Origin: Mariniplasma anaerobium
GTDB lineage: Bacteria > Bacillota_I > Bacilli_A > Acholeplasmatales > Acholeplasmataceae
DNA length: 64,000 bases
Assembly: GCF_016865445.1 (NCBI RefSeq)
Contig: NZ_AP024412.1
Location: 434,001-498,000 of the forward strand
Direction: 5' to 3'
The translations under genes and the position numbers were made by a program. Below the pieces are notes generated by a model, which was not told the DNA's origin, ran no database searches, and saw only the letters and a list, made by a program, of their open reading frames with translations. Shown here piece after piece: positions 44,101 through 52,381 of this stretch (its first letter is position 1; each line of letters opens with the position of its first letter).

Positions 44101-47100
44101 ATATACAGATAAGTGAAGGATTTGTAGAAAGTAGATATAATCAAGTTACAAATAATGGATTCGAATATGGAACAACAGGTTGGAGTTCAAGTGGAGTTAC
44201 ATTTGTAGCAAATAACGAAACTGGCTTATATCAAGATTTATTTGGGTACTATTCTTTAAAAATTGATGGTGATGGATCTTCATATAAATATTTTAAACAA
44301 AACTTCACAGATAACGTTGCAGGAGGAGAGACCTATCTTATAGGTGGATGGGCAAAAGCTGATGCAGTACCAAATAAAGCATATGATGTGAATGGTGAGT
44401 TAGTTTCTGATGATAGATTCTTCGGATTAAGAGTCTTAGTGCAAGGTGGAGATGGAACCCATGCTGTTGAATTGGATTATTATATACCTTTTGATTCATC
44501 AATAGAGAGTTGGCAGTATCTAATGATATCAATTGAACTACCAATATATGTTTCAAATATTGATGTTTCTGGCATATATCAAGGAGAGGGTACGGCTTAT
44601 TTTGATAATATACAATTTTATAGAGATGATGTTATAACCTCTTACAAGTATGATAGAGGTTTATTGACAGGTGTAAGTACTCCCGATGGAAGCTATACTT
44701 TTGATTATGATACAAATGGAAACCTCATAGAGATTCAAGACAATTCAACAATAACAAATATTGAATATGATACAAATGATACTTATATAGAATACGAACA
44801 AAACAATGTTAGAGTAACTACTCAATATGATAATATCACCAATCATATCAGTGCAACTTATGTAGGATATGATATGAGTGAATCAACTCAAGGTCCATGG
44901 TATAAAACAACTTATACTTATAATCAAGATTCACAGTATTTAGATATTGGTACAGACGAATTTGGGAACACTACAGATTATGACTATAATAAATTAAATG
45001 GGTTATTATCAAAAATAACGGATGCTAAAGGCAACATTATTCAATATGAGTATAATAAATTTGGACAAATCTTAGAAAAAGAATTTGGTGAAAGTGGAAT
45101 AATATATAGTTATACGTATGATACGTATCATAGATTATCTACAGTATCATTTGATAGCATAACGTACACATTTAATTATAATGCACAGGATCAATTAGAA
45201 AGTGTAGAAATAAATGATGAAATCATAGTTTCTTATACTTACCTTACAAAAATTATCAATAGTGAAGAATACCTAACAAATCTAATCAAAACAAAAATAT
45301 ATTCAAATGGAGATGTTTACTCCTTTGAGTATAATGAAGAAGATTTACTCATATCGATGAAATTCAATGATGAATCAGAGAATAGATATGAGTATCAATA
45401 TGATGCAAGCGGAAGACTAACTATAGTAAAAGATATTACAAATAATAAGATTTATTATTATAGCTACAATCTATCAAATAGGTTAGAAAGAATCACTGAT
45501 GAAGATGGAAACGTTATTCTTTATGAATACGATAATCACGGGAATCTGTTTGGATCTACATATCAAGTGAGCGGTATTAATCGATCAGTCTATTATCATT
45601 ATGATGATAATACAGGAGAGTATGATTATACGACATATATGGTGGGAACTAATACGGTAACCAAAGATTACACATATGATGAAGACTCGCTTAGAAGATT
45701 AAAAGATATTAATCTAACCTATAATGCTATTTCATTGCTGAATATGACTTTTGATTATGATGATCATAATGTAGATGCATCTATGGGTAACGCAACAACA
45801 CGCATATACCAAATAGCATATGAACTCGTAAACGGTGTTGATGATTTTTACTATTATTACTATTATGATGATATAGGTAATATTGTTGAAATCATTGTTA
45901 AGGATTATTCATATACAATTGTAGAAAAATATAGTTATAAATATGACAGCTATAATCGTCTTATCAGAGAAGACATTTATTTTAGAAATTCTTCTGATTC
46001 AGCATCTATATCATACACTTATGATGATTTGGGTAACATTACAAATATAAAAAACTATAGTTATACAACAGGGTTATTATTAGGAACACCAATTAATGAG
46101 AAAGTTTTAACATATGGTAATAGCTTATTAGGGTATAACGATACTCAGCTTTACACAATAGAATATAAAGAAAATGGTATTCAGACTGGAACTACTAATT
46201 ACTCATATGATGATGCAGGAAATCCAACTAATATAGAGATAAGTGGAAATCAGTATTCTTATGAATATGAAGGTAGAAGATTAATTAGTGTTAATTTTGG
46301 AACCACATTTAATACAACATATGCATATAATGATCAAGGCATAAGAGTTTATAAATCAACAAATGATCATGAATATGCGTATATATTAGATGGTGATTTA
46401 GTTGTTATTGAAATTATTGATGAAACTGATTATATTTATTATACATATGATGTGAATAACACTTTGATTAGTATGTGTTATAATGGTGTTGAATATTATT
46501 ATCTATCTGATACACAAGGTAATATCATTGGGTTGATGGATCAATCTGGAGATATAGTGGTTGAATATAGATATGATGCATGGGGCAACATCATTAAGCA
46601 ATCAAGTAGTGTCACTGGATTAGATGATATTAATCCATATCGTTATCGTGGGTATAGATATGATGAAGAGCTAAATCTTTATTACTTACAATCTAGATAT
46701 TATGATCCATCTGTCGGAAGATTTTTAAATATAGATGATACAAGTTATTTATCAGATGACACGTCATCAAGTTTGAATTTATATGCATATGCAGTTAATA
46801 ATCCAGTAATGTATGTAGATTGCGATGGGCATTTTGCGGGACTACTAGGATTATTTAAAATTATTGGTACAGGTTTAACTATTGGTACAGGTGGATGGAT
46901 TATAGTTGGTATTGTCATTGGAGTAGTTATCATAGTCGCTATGATACAGTACGAAGATGAGATTAACAAAAGTGTAGAGAATATTTCTACAACATTAGTT
47001 AATTATTTTAAGGACCCAGATGAACTTGGGATGCCTAAGATACCAGAAGGGCTAGATTTTGATAATCCGCTAGATTCAAATTTGCCTGGATTCACTTGGA

Positions 47101-47333
47101 AAGGTGATAAAACAGTCAATGAAGAAGATGGTGACTATCATGGATCTTTTCAAAATAAGCATTTAGGTGGAAAAGAACGATATTACCCTGATTTTAATAA
47201 TACAGCTCATGGTGCTAAGAAACATTATGATTATACAGATAAAAATGGAAAAAAATGGAGAATGTTTGATGATGACACAGTTGAACCGAAGAATGGACAT
47301 ATGCCCAAACCGAAAACTGAGAATGGAGAGTAA
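41115..47333 (+). CDS. RHS/WapA-family polymorphic toxin
   Basis: The protein has 2072 residues. A signal/anchor helix is at about 25-48. A WapA-like N-terminal region follows, with a DNRLRE-type domain at about 315-500. Carbohydrate-binding-like jelly-roll segments are at about 870-1170. Then come many YD repeats (for example YEYDNHGNL and YKYDSYNRLIRED) up to the core box YRYRGYRYDEELNLYYLQSR and RYYDPSVGRFLNIDD (about 1842-1868). The variable tail after NPVMYVDCDGH (about 1905) has a Gly-rich membrane helix and a ~120-residue terminal domain ending HGAKKHYDYTDKNGKKWRMF. The tail is the presumed toxin; I cannot name its activity. SD GGAGG is 5 bases upstream. Confidence 0.9.
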   Translation: MKKILRAFDSREILSMCDRMKRREKFIVITLLFAMFLSLIPFQAIIAEVGDDTVIQEVFEDETSEQVHSIDVAAKDIPIVSEDTSKRTGNEKHFRKQDGSYEVSIYDSVVHYKDGDDWLDIDNTLDYDSKAKTYSNKANAFDIKFPKDITNSDIKLSMDGYDINWQLVGSESTNIEVAAKKTKVDEYDLRELINTSQEVTYANVLYEVDLVYNLDGSKIKEEIILKSYQEDIVFEFEYKIKGLYFEEIEDNLVLVNDEGQVVFVFDPFVMYDSNQNESSNIEYVIKELGNNKYSFKVIPDDSWLEEANYPVTIDPTLDSSTSSSNTMNIYDTYISSYSPNNNYYSQSTMYIGGNSYIGQFDGMLYFYLPTVVMDQTITYANINFIKYSVSSGAQINIYQNLDTWSSSNATWNNAPDYEENPVDYYVVDSSTPFTFDITESAKEWQATGVSMTPGFRLVYDEGIGTTNQVYQYLYSPSENPVINIGYENPAGLKDYWTYTSQDMGAVGTGYISDYTGNLTWVRNEFSLENEYLSLSLSMYYSVSEKEEQIGYGYGWKTSYNMQILTDSSLNQYYLYKPDGEKIYFNFVEDIINGDYYLSEDGSLMKLYESTSYLTLKTQNGVSYTFERYDLGRLYLITEDDTQHQIVISYDSTTSRRVSLITDEVGNHIYFEYNTSDLLYKTYLYLEQAPGFNQLIEYKNYTYDSNDNLNYVSNYYNYNNTTMSSANYTRYGYSDHKIIAAQNFSLGYYLYYTYLSNKVTHVEISDSIRMLSEYDIEYNGNQSKYTNYDGNYINYIFDNYGHTTNVFDSYGNSQYFKYSGLFYAEDIDGVTANYDFFYYNGINLFPDYENVHSLLEKSDVLKQTQNPVSNHGFEIEDGWIFNNTTFSSIAYTNSESLLGSSSLAISMTKPVGYPYASQSMYLTTGSYTLTGYIKNSGGSSTDGAYMTVTGATVISTDDKVYGSDEWQQFSLEFTVATTGPVVLKLYNTSISTAFFDNIQISEGFVESRYNQVTNNGFEYGTTGWSSSGVTFVANNETGLYQDLFGYYSLKIDGDGSSYKYFKQNFTDNVAGGETYLIGGWAKADAVPNKAYDVNGELVSDDRFFGLRVLVQGGDGTHAVELDYYIPFDSSIESWQYLMISIELPIYVSNIDVSGIYQGEGTAYFDNIQFYRDDVITSYKYDRGLLTGVSTPDGSYTFDYDTNGNLIEIQDNSTITNIEYDTNDTYIEYEQNNVRVTTQYDNITNHISATYVGYDMSESTQGPWYKTTYTYNQDSQYLDIGTDEFGNTTDYDYNKLNGLLSKITDAKGNIIQYEYNKFGQILEKEFGESGIIYSYTYDTYHRLSTVSFDSITYTFNYNAQDQLESVEINDEIIVSYTYLTKIINSEEYLTNLIKTKIYSNGDVYSFEYNEEDLLISMKFNDESENRYEYQYDASGRLTIVKDITNNKIYYYSYNLSNRLERITDEDGNVILYEYDNHGNLFGSTYQVSGINRSVYYHYDDNTGEYDYTTYMVGTNTVTKDYTYDEDSLRRLKDINLTYNAISLLNMTFDYDDHNVDASMGNATTRIYQIAYELVNGVDDFYYYYYYDDIGNIVEIIVKDYSYTIVEKYSYKYDSYNRLIREDIYFRNSSDSASISYTYDDLGNITNIKNYSYTTGLLLGTPINEKVLTYGNSLLGYNDTQLYTIEYKENGIQTGTTNYSYDDAGNPTNIEISGNQYSYEYEGRRLISVNFGTTFNTTYAYNDQGIRVYKSTNDHEYAYILDGDLVVIEIIDETDYIYYTYDVNNTLISMCYNGVEYYYLSDTQGNIIGLMDQSGDIVVEYRYDAWGNIIKQSSSVTGLDDINPYRYRGYRYDEELNLYYLQSRYYDPSVGRFLNIDDTSYLSDDTSSSLNLYAYAVNNPVMYVDCDGHFAGLLGLFKIIGTGLTIGTGGWIIVGIVIGVVIIVAMIQYEDEINKSVENISTTLVNYFKDPDELGMPKIPEGLDFDNPLDSNLPGFTWKGDKTVNEEDGDYHGSFQNKHLGGKERYYPDFNNTAHGAKKHYDYTDKNGKKWRMFDDDTVEPKNGHMPKPKTENGE

Positions 47334-47338
47334 GATAT

Positions 47339-47974
47339 ATGCATTTATATGATTTTTTTAAAATGGAAAATATGCAAGAAAAGGTAGAAAGCCAGTTACA
47401 AGAAATACAAAACAAGAGAAATGTCAAATATAGTGATGCTGAGATAAAATATATAAAAATCAAGTTTATTGTGCCTGAAGATGTATTAGCGAATAGTTTT
47501 TCTCAAGTGCTATCTTTTGATGTCTTAGATAAATCCATGGTTGAAATATATGACATCATAAAAGAAAAGCATCAAAATGATATGTTGTTTATAGCTCATT
47601 GGGGAAATTGCACATCAGATGATGAAGGTGCACATGAAACAGAGCCTTATATTAAGCATAAAGGTCAATTAATAGACCACTGGGACTATGATGAAAAAAA
47701 ACAAGAGTATTATAATATTGAGACATATTTTGAAATGGATAAGACACAATATGATATTGAAACTTTTTCATATATAATTGAAGATTTTGAAGATTTTGAA
47801 CTTTATCATGGATACTTGGTTGATAAATCAAAGTTAGAGTCCTTTAAAACCTACATGGAGTTTAAAGATAAACCAAATGCTAGCCAGCAAATGATTGCAA
47901 ATTATATTGATTCTGTCATTGGGTGTTTTTCTGGAGTTCATGAATATGAGATTTTATTTTTATTAATAAAATAA
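47339..47974 (+). CDS. Putative immunity protein for the RHS toxin
   Basis: The 211 residues are strongly acidic (EDFEDFELYHGY, DYDEKKQEYYNIET) and cytosolic, with no signal peptide. It starts 5 bases after the RHS stop. Small acidic proteins directly after an RHS C-terminal toxin are usually the cognate immunity proteins; that is the whole basis of the call. No family is recognised. Confidence 0.6.
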   Translation: MHLYDFFKMENMQEKVESQLQEIQNKRNVKYSDAEIKYIKIKFIVPEDVLANSFSQVLSFDVLDKSMVEIYDIIKEKHQNDMLFIAHWGNCTSDDEGAHETEPYIKHKGQLIDHWDYDEKKQEYYNIETYFEMDKTQYDIETFSYIIEDFEDFELYHGYLVDKSKLESFKTYMEFKDKPNASQQMIANYIDSVIGCFSGVHEYEILFLLIK

Positions 47975-48020
47975 AAGATTAATTTAAAAAGTAAATATAT
48001 TAATTTTTAGAACAGAGAGG

Positions 48021-48052
48021 AAAGAGCATCTTAATTCAAGGTGCTTTTTTGT
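48021..48052 (+). terminator. Terminator after the putative immunity gene
   Basis: AGCATCTT, loop AATTC, AAGGTGCT, then six T. Confidence 0.8.
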
Positions 48053-48090
48053 TATATAAACATTTTAAGATATGTTGTTTATGATTCTTA

Positions 48091-48610
48091 ATATTAAATC
48101 TCTTATTAAATTCTCTTTTGTGTTTTCTATTATTAGTCCGCAAGATTCAACAATGATAAACGAAAAAATCAACATGACTTACGAAAAAATTAAAAGCATA
48201 TACGCATAGATTAAGAAGAAGGACGCAAGACATAAGAAAAAATGATTTAAAAAAAATCACTTAAGCTTTTAGATCTATTTTATTAGTTTTTTAGACGTTA
48301 TATGAGCTACTTTTAATGAAAGAAGTGATGAGTTTCAAACTTAATGCTCTGATATTCACAGTTATAGAAAAGACTAAAGACACTCAACTAAGTTTTGAGT
48401 GTTTTTTTCTACATAGATTGATATATTTCATCAAGAGCATCATCAACATGCGGTTCAATGAAGATATGCGAAGACTGTTTAACTTTTGTGATTGATGCTT
48501 TAAGCTGTTTACGCTGTTCTTTTGAATAGAAATCATTTGAGATGAATAACAATCTATCTTTTGTATCTCTTATAATTGTTTGAGCTTTAAGAAGCTGATT
48601 AATGTATCTG
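48091..48610. repeat. Direct repeat copy B (~520 bp), in the intact right-end module
   Basis: The partner of 40428-40945. It covers the non-coding segment downstream of the HTH gene and that gene's last ~200 bases. The non-coding part is as conserved as the coding part, although it has no ORF, which suggests a function at DNA or RNA level. Confidence 0.88.
48379..48408 (+). terminator. Terminator in repeat copy B
   Basis: CACTCAA (48381-48387) pairs with TTGAGTG (48395-48401), followed by seven T. It ends plus-strand transcripts before the convergent HTH gene. Confidence 0.8.
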
Positions 48611-49104
48611 TAAACTGTTGAAAGACTAACACCCATATATTGAGCCATGTCTTCCATAGAGTCCCAACGATAGCCACCTAAATCGTTATTGATACCTCTA
48701 GCAATGATTAAGCCTTGAGCTAGTTTATATGTTGGAGTTAATATTTTGTTTTTTAAGATATCAGAAGTGATGATTGCTTTCGCATCTTTATTCTTTTTGA
48801 ATGATTCAAGAGGAATGAAATGTCTATTGTGCCCAACCCATGAATAAAGCATATATTCTTTTTCAATTAATTTAGCAATATAGTTTTGCATGGTGCGAAT
48901 TGATACGCCTATCATATCAGCAAGTGTTCGTGTTGTTGCAGTTGATTTACCGGTGTTTTTAGATAGACCAACAATAGCTCCTAATGTTAGCTTTTCTCCA
49001 GGGTTTAGATCTAAATCAAGTATAGAAGAAGAAAGGACAATATAAAAACCTTTATCATTTTTATTGATATTAAGTTTTTTAGTAAGTTTAACTTTATTTT
49101 TCAT
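48409..49104 (-). CDS. DNA-binding protein with two helix-turn-helix domains (possible replication protein)
   Basis: The 231 residues carry two winged-HTH-like units. The first (about 30-90) has GKSTATTRTLADMIGVSIRT and MQNYIAKLIEKEYM. The second (about 145-190) has WDSMEDMAQYMGVSLSTVYR and YINQLLKAQTII. Paired HTH of this type occurs in plasmid/phage replication initiators and DnaD-like proteins, so a role in island replication is possible. A regulator is the alternative. The C-terminal tail is acidic. A duplicate of its 3' end lies at 40747-40945. Confidence 0.65.
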   Translation of the reverse strand: MKNKVKLTKKLNINKNDKGFYIVLSSSILDLDLNPGEKLTLGAIVGLSKNTGKSTATTRTLADMIGVSIRTMQNYIAKLIEKEYMLYSWVGHNRHFIPLESFKKNKDAKAIITSDILKNKILTPTYKLAQGLIIARGINNDLGGYRWDSMEDMAQYMGVSLSTVYRYINQLLKAQTIIRDTKDRLLFISNDFYSKEQRKQLKASITKVKQSSHIFIEPHVDDALDEIYQSM

Positions 49105-49199
49105 GATAGTGTCCTTTCGATTATTTGGAGGGAAGTGAGCAGTTTAATGTCATAAATCTTTTGCTCAGGACTAGGAGATATATAAATGAAATCAATTAT

Positions 49200-49430
49200 C
49201 TAAATATTTAATCTTAACTCTCTTCTAAATGCTAGATTGATTTTGTCTTGTTTAAGTGTTAGCCATTTAACAGCTGATATGAACGTATCAAATTCTTCAG
49301 TCCAGATATCGCCTGTTGTGTTATCGATAGCAATCCATTTATCATCAGAAAATGCAAGAAACTTTTCTCTTCTTAAATCCTTATGTTCAATGACGAGATT
49401 GAGTTTTTCTAAGCTAGATATGATAATCAT
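49200..49430 (-). CDS. Small hypothetical protein near attR
   Basis: A 76-residue protein with a compact beta-rich look: EKFLAFSDDKWIAIDNTTGD, then IWTEEFDTFISAVKWL, and a basic end. ATG 49430 has the SD AAAGGATG upstream. It is in line with the HTH gene on the minus strand. No family is recognised. Confidence 0.6.
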   Translation of the reverse strand: MIIISSLEKLNLVIEHKDLRREKFLAFSDDKWIAIDNTTGDIWTEEFDTFISAVKWLTLKQDKINLAFRRELRLNI

Positions 49431-49488
49431 AAAGTTTCATCCTTTCTGCAAACTAAAGAGGACTTAAATCACTGCGCCAACAAGTGCT

Positions 49489-49725
49489 TTAAGCCCTCTC
49501 TAGTTTTTGGCGCATATATATTTTTTGATTCCGCTCAATATAATATTTAATTGAATTAAGTTGACCTAATGTATATCCTCCATATTTTGAAACCATGAAT
49601 TGATCTGCATATTGTTTGTTACCGTCAAATATTTCAATAATAAGTTTATATAATCTACTATGTCCAAGATATGGACGATCTTTTAATTCAATGTTAAGTA
49701 TGTCTCTAGCTCTTTTAAAGTCCAT
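49489..49725 (-). CDS. Small hypothetical protein next to attR
   Basis: A 78-residue charged protein (DFKRARDILNIELKDRPYLG, ...YGGYTLGQLNSIKYYIERNQ). ATG 49725 follows AGGAGG by 8 bases. The frame is open further upstream to 49863, but that extension reads through the tRNA-derived attR repeat in antisense and is not a real N-terminus. It might be an accessory excision factor by position; there is no motif proof. Confidence 0.6.
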   Translation of the reverse strand: MDFKRARDILNIELKDRPYLGHSRLYKLIIEIFDGNKQYADQFMVSKYGGYTLGQLNSIKYYIERNQKIYMRQKLERA

Positions 49726-49783
49726 AAGAAAACCTCCTGGAAAGAAAAAACACCTAGTTATAGATGCTTTATAGTGTAAAGGA

Positions 49784-49829
49784 CTTCTAAGCCGTCGGTC
49801 GGGGGTTCGAATCCCTCTTGCAACGCCAC
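49784..49829 (+). repeat. attR: 46-bp copy of the tRNA-Arg 3' half
   Basis: Identical to 27556-27601. The sequence before it (GTGTAAAGGA) does not match the 5' half of a tRNA, so only the displaced 3' half is present. Confidence 0.95.
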
Positions 49830-49840
49830 ATATAATTAAT

Positions 49841-49867
49841 AATGCTACCCGTTTGGGTAGCATTTTT
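49841..49867. terminator. Original tRNA-Arg terminator, displaced by the island
   Basis: AATGCTACCC, loop GTTT, GGGTAGCATT then TTTT. It lies just outside attR. Before the insertions it would have separated tRNA-Arg from the convergent DJ-1 gene. Confidence 0.9.
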
Positions 49868-49900
49868 TCTTTTCAACTTATAAATAAATTACTTTTTCAG

Positions 49901-49908
49901 ATAAAACT
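49901..49908 (+). repeat. Left target-site duplication of the IS66 element
   Basis: ATAAAACT, identical to 52408-52415. Confidence 0.9.
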
Positions 49909-49937
49909 GTAAAGGTCAAATATTAACACTACCTCAT

Positions 49938-49975
49938 AAAAATACCACACTCAGACATCTGAATGTGGTATTTTT
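49938..49975. terminator. Bidirectional terminator inside the IS66 left end
   Basis: AAAAATACCACA (49938-49949) and TGTGGTATTTTT (49964-49975) with an inner TCAGA/TCTGA pair. It is placed to stop tnpC transcripts. Confidence 0.8.
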
Positions 49976-50017
49976 CTATAGGGGTTCAAATCTATCGCTG
50001 GTGGATATTGACGAAAT

Positions 50018-51568
50018 TTAATTATTTTTCAACATATTGATGACAGATGGAGAATAAGGGAGTAGATCCTTAATCTCTTTTTTATTGATATTATCTAAAA
50101 CATATTCTAAATATTTTGAAACATTAACATCGTTAATTCTTGCTGTTCTAATGATTGAAAACAGCTTTGTCGTATATCTTGCTCCATCATATGATCCAGA
50201 TGTCATAAAAACTTTTCTATTAATCACGAAGGGTCTAACTGCTCGCTCTGCGATATTATTTGTAATTTCCACATAACCACTTGTTAAATATGTCGTTAGT
50301 TCAGGCCATACTTTTTTTGTATAGGAAACTGCCTTTTCTATTGCGGAGTTTGTTTTATAGTCATGCTTAAAAATAAGATCTTCTAGCTCTTTTAGTATCT
50401 TAGGATGATCTTGTTGTCGCTTGGTTAAAATCTCACTAGGTAAGAGGTTTTGCCGCTTATAGGTTGCTTCTTCATGAAAGAGCTTGCCCATGACATCAAG
50501 AATCTTTACAGCGTAACTTTCTTTTTTCTTATCTTGTGGTAGAGCTTTAAGAATATCTACAAATCGTCTTCTTGCGTGTGCGAAGCACCTTTGTAATTTG
50601 ATCTTATCATTTTCTCTTTTTAGTTTTGTATAGCCTGCATAATCATCACAGACAATAACCCCTTCATATGCTTTTAACCACCTTGCTGTTTGATCAACGG
50701 CTCTTGATTCATGAAAATCATAAATCGCGATTTGCTGATCATAATAGCTTGATGTATAGACATATACATAACTTTTCTTACGCATTTGATCTGATAAAGG
50801 TCTTTTGCTGATAGAAAGCGTTGTCTCATCTGCGTGAATAACCTTTGCTTGATTATTAAGCAAATCATCTTTCATCTGTTTATAAATTGGCGTTAAGATA
50901 GATGCCATTTTTGCCATATATAAAGCGAGGTTTTGTTTTGAGACTTCAATTTTAAGGGTTTCTTTAAGGTGTCTTGATAAGTGCTCAAAAGGAATGCCGA
51001 GCTCATATTTATGATAACAGATGTATGAAGCGAAAGAATGCGTCATGACGCTTCCTGGAAATAAAGATGTTGAAAGTGGATAATAGATTTGATTATCCTT
51101 TGGATTACAGTTTTTGCATTTGCAGCTTTGTTTAATGATCTTTGTGACCTTAAGGGTTGCGGGTATAGACTCAACCACATAACGTACTTTTTCTGATGCG
51201 ATGGATAATTCCCCTTTACATGTTGGGCACGTGTCTATCTCAGGCTTTTCATATCTAGTTTCACTCACGTGACGCTCAAAATCAAAAGACTCAAAGTTTT
51301 TACGCTTTTTCTTTCTTATCTTTTTTTCTTTACCTAATGTTTCTACTTCGTTAATAATGACTGCTGATATGCTTTCGCTCTTAGGTATAAATGTCTTGAT
51401 CCGTTCTATATTATATTTTTCAGTTAAGATCTCTTTGTCACTTAAAATCAAGTTTAACTTTGTGTTAAGCTTAAAAATGAGACGATGATTCTTCTCGTTT
51501 TCTTTTAAAAGTTTTATATTTACTTTCTTTAGGTGCTCGATTTCTTTAAGCGCTTGGTTTAAGTTCAT
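50018..51568 (-). CDS. tnpC: IS66-family transposase TnpC
   Basis: A 516-residue DDE transposase. It has an N-terminal leucine-zipper-like helix (NLNQALKEIEHLKKVNIKLL), a zinc region with CPTCKGEL and CKCKNC, and a catalytic core with VIHADETTLSI, GVIVCDDYAGYTKL and the final NNIAERAVRPFVINRK. The frame is open further upstream to 51631, but MNLNQALKE at 51568 matches the usual start. It is complete, so transposition may still be possible. Confidence 0.93.
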   Translation of the reverse strand: MNLNQALKEIEHLKKVNIKLLKENEKNHRLIFKLNTKLNLILSDKEILTEKYNIERIKTFIPKSESISAVIINEVETLGKEKKIRKKKRKNFESFDFERHVSETRYEKPEIDTCPTCKGELSIASEKVRYVVESIPATLKVTKIIKQSCKCKNCNPKDNQIYYPLSTSLFPGSVMTHSFASYICYHKYELGIPFEHLSRHLKETLKIEVSKQNLALYMAKMASILTPIYKQMKDDLLNNQAKVIHADETTLSISKRPLSDQMRKKSYVYVYTSSYYDQQIAIYDFHESRAVDQTARWLKAYEGVIVCDDYAGYTKLKRENDKIKLQRCFAHARRRFVDILKALPQDKKKESYAVKILDVMGKLFHEEATYKRQNLLPSEILTKRQQDHPKILKELEDLIFKHDYKTNSAIEKAVSYTKKVWPELTTYLTSGYVEITNNIAERAVRPFVINRKVFMTSGSYDGARYTTKLFSIIRTARINDVNVSKYLEYVLDNINKKEIKDLLPYSPSVINMLKNN

Positions 51569-51634
51569 GTGTTTAGTATAGCACATTTTTGAACTTTTAC
51601 TATATATATTTATATATATAGTAAATCTCAAAAT

Positions 51635-51970
51635 TTAATACCCTATTTCTTTGTTTTTCTCATCAATGACTTTCAGTCCCTTTAAAAGCGCTTTAAGATC
51701 ACTTGCTTGATACCCTATCTCTTTTGAATCTTTGGGCCATTTAAACTTTGTGAAGTTTATTTTATTGATCAGTAACCACGTTCCATATTCATCTTCATAA
51801 TAGATTTTGATTGTCTTTCTATTTTTTGAACAAAAGACAAATAGGGTATACATCATCTCAATGGGTCTAAAGTTACACGATAATAGAATTTGGAGTTTAT
51901 GCATACCTACACGCATATCCATATCTTTTGAATAGAAATAGATTTTCTTTATGTTCCTATAATCAATCAT
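51635..51970 (-). CDS. tnpB: IS66 accessory protein TnpB
   Basis: A 111-residue IS66 Orf2 protein. The family core is IKKIYFYSKDMDMRVGMHKL, then RPIEMMYTLFVFCSKNRKTIK and a C-terminal region with WP and YQASDLKALLKGL. It overlaps tnpA by 8 bases, indicating coupled translation. Its exact role in IS66 transposition is not established. Confidence 0.9.
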   Translation of the reverse strand: MIDYRNIKKIYFYSKDMDMRVGMHKLQILLSCNFRPIEMMYTLFVFCSKNRKTIKIYYEDEYGTWLLINKINFTKFKWPKDSKEIGYQASDLKALLKGLKVIDEKNKEIGY

Positions 51971-52328
51971 AAATAACCTCTAAGATTTTTAAAGCTTGTT
52001 CTAGAGAGGTTGTGATTTTGATTTGTTTGCTTTCTATCACGACTATCGAGTGATCAAAACGTGAAAAGTGTGTTGATTTCTTTGTAATCTCATCGCCTTT
52101 TAACATATTAAGTCTGATGTTTTCTTCATTGATGAGTTCTCCTGGTCTATCACTTATATTGTCAATTCTTATAAAGTCACCTTCTAAGTGATTAAATGCC
52201 GCTACCCAGTCTTTAAGTGTTGATCTATTAAATTTGTGTTGTCTTGCGAATTCACTTAGACTCAAATTTGACGCTCTATAGTTTTTGACCGCATCTAGAC
52301 GCGCTCTATTTGTATAATGTTTTGACAT
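51963..52328 (-). CDS. tnpA: IS66 TnpA-like helix-turn-helix protein
   Basis: A 121-residue protein with an N-terminal HTH (MSKHYTNRARLDAVKNYRAS, NLSLSEFARQHKFNRSTLKDW) as in IS3/IS66 orfA. ATG 52328 has GAGGAC about 9 bases upstream. A longer in-frame start at 52364 would add residues with no similarity to the family. Confidence 0.85.
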   Translation of the reverse strand: MSKHYTNRARLDAVKNYRASNLSLSEFARQHKFNRSTLKDWVAAFNHLEGDFIRIDNISDRPGELINEENIRLNMLKGDEITKKSTHFSRFDHSIVVIESKQIKITTSLEQALKILEVIYD

Positions 52329-52381
52329 TTTCTTTGTCCTCTTTTCTCTACCTATAGCATACAAAAAAACACCCTAAATTA

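Larger units (their letters stand above)
27602..49829. mobile_element. 22.2-kb genomic island integrated in tRNA-Arg
   Basis: Bounded by the 46-bp repeat. Next to attL lie an XRE regulator and a (split) tyrosine integrase. The cargo is a RnlA/RnlB-like toxin module, a serine recombinase, a Zot-like ATPase with membrane/secreted proteins, an RHS toxin with neighbour, and an HTH protein close to attR. Conjugation genes and phage capsid genes of known type are not seen. The Zot-like ATPase with small membrane proteins raises the possibility that part of it derives from a filamentous (inovirus-like) phage. Confidence 0.9.

Noticed and set aside
49726..49863. Longer N-terminus for the small protein ending at 49489
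   Set aside because: The extension is the antisense of the tRNA-derived attR repeat and lies upstream of a perfect SD for ATG 49725.
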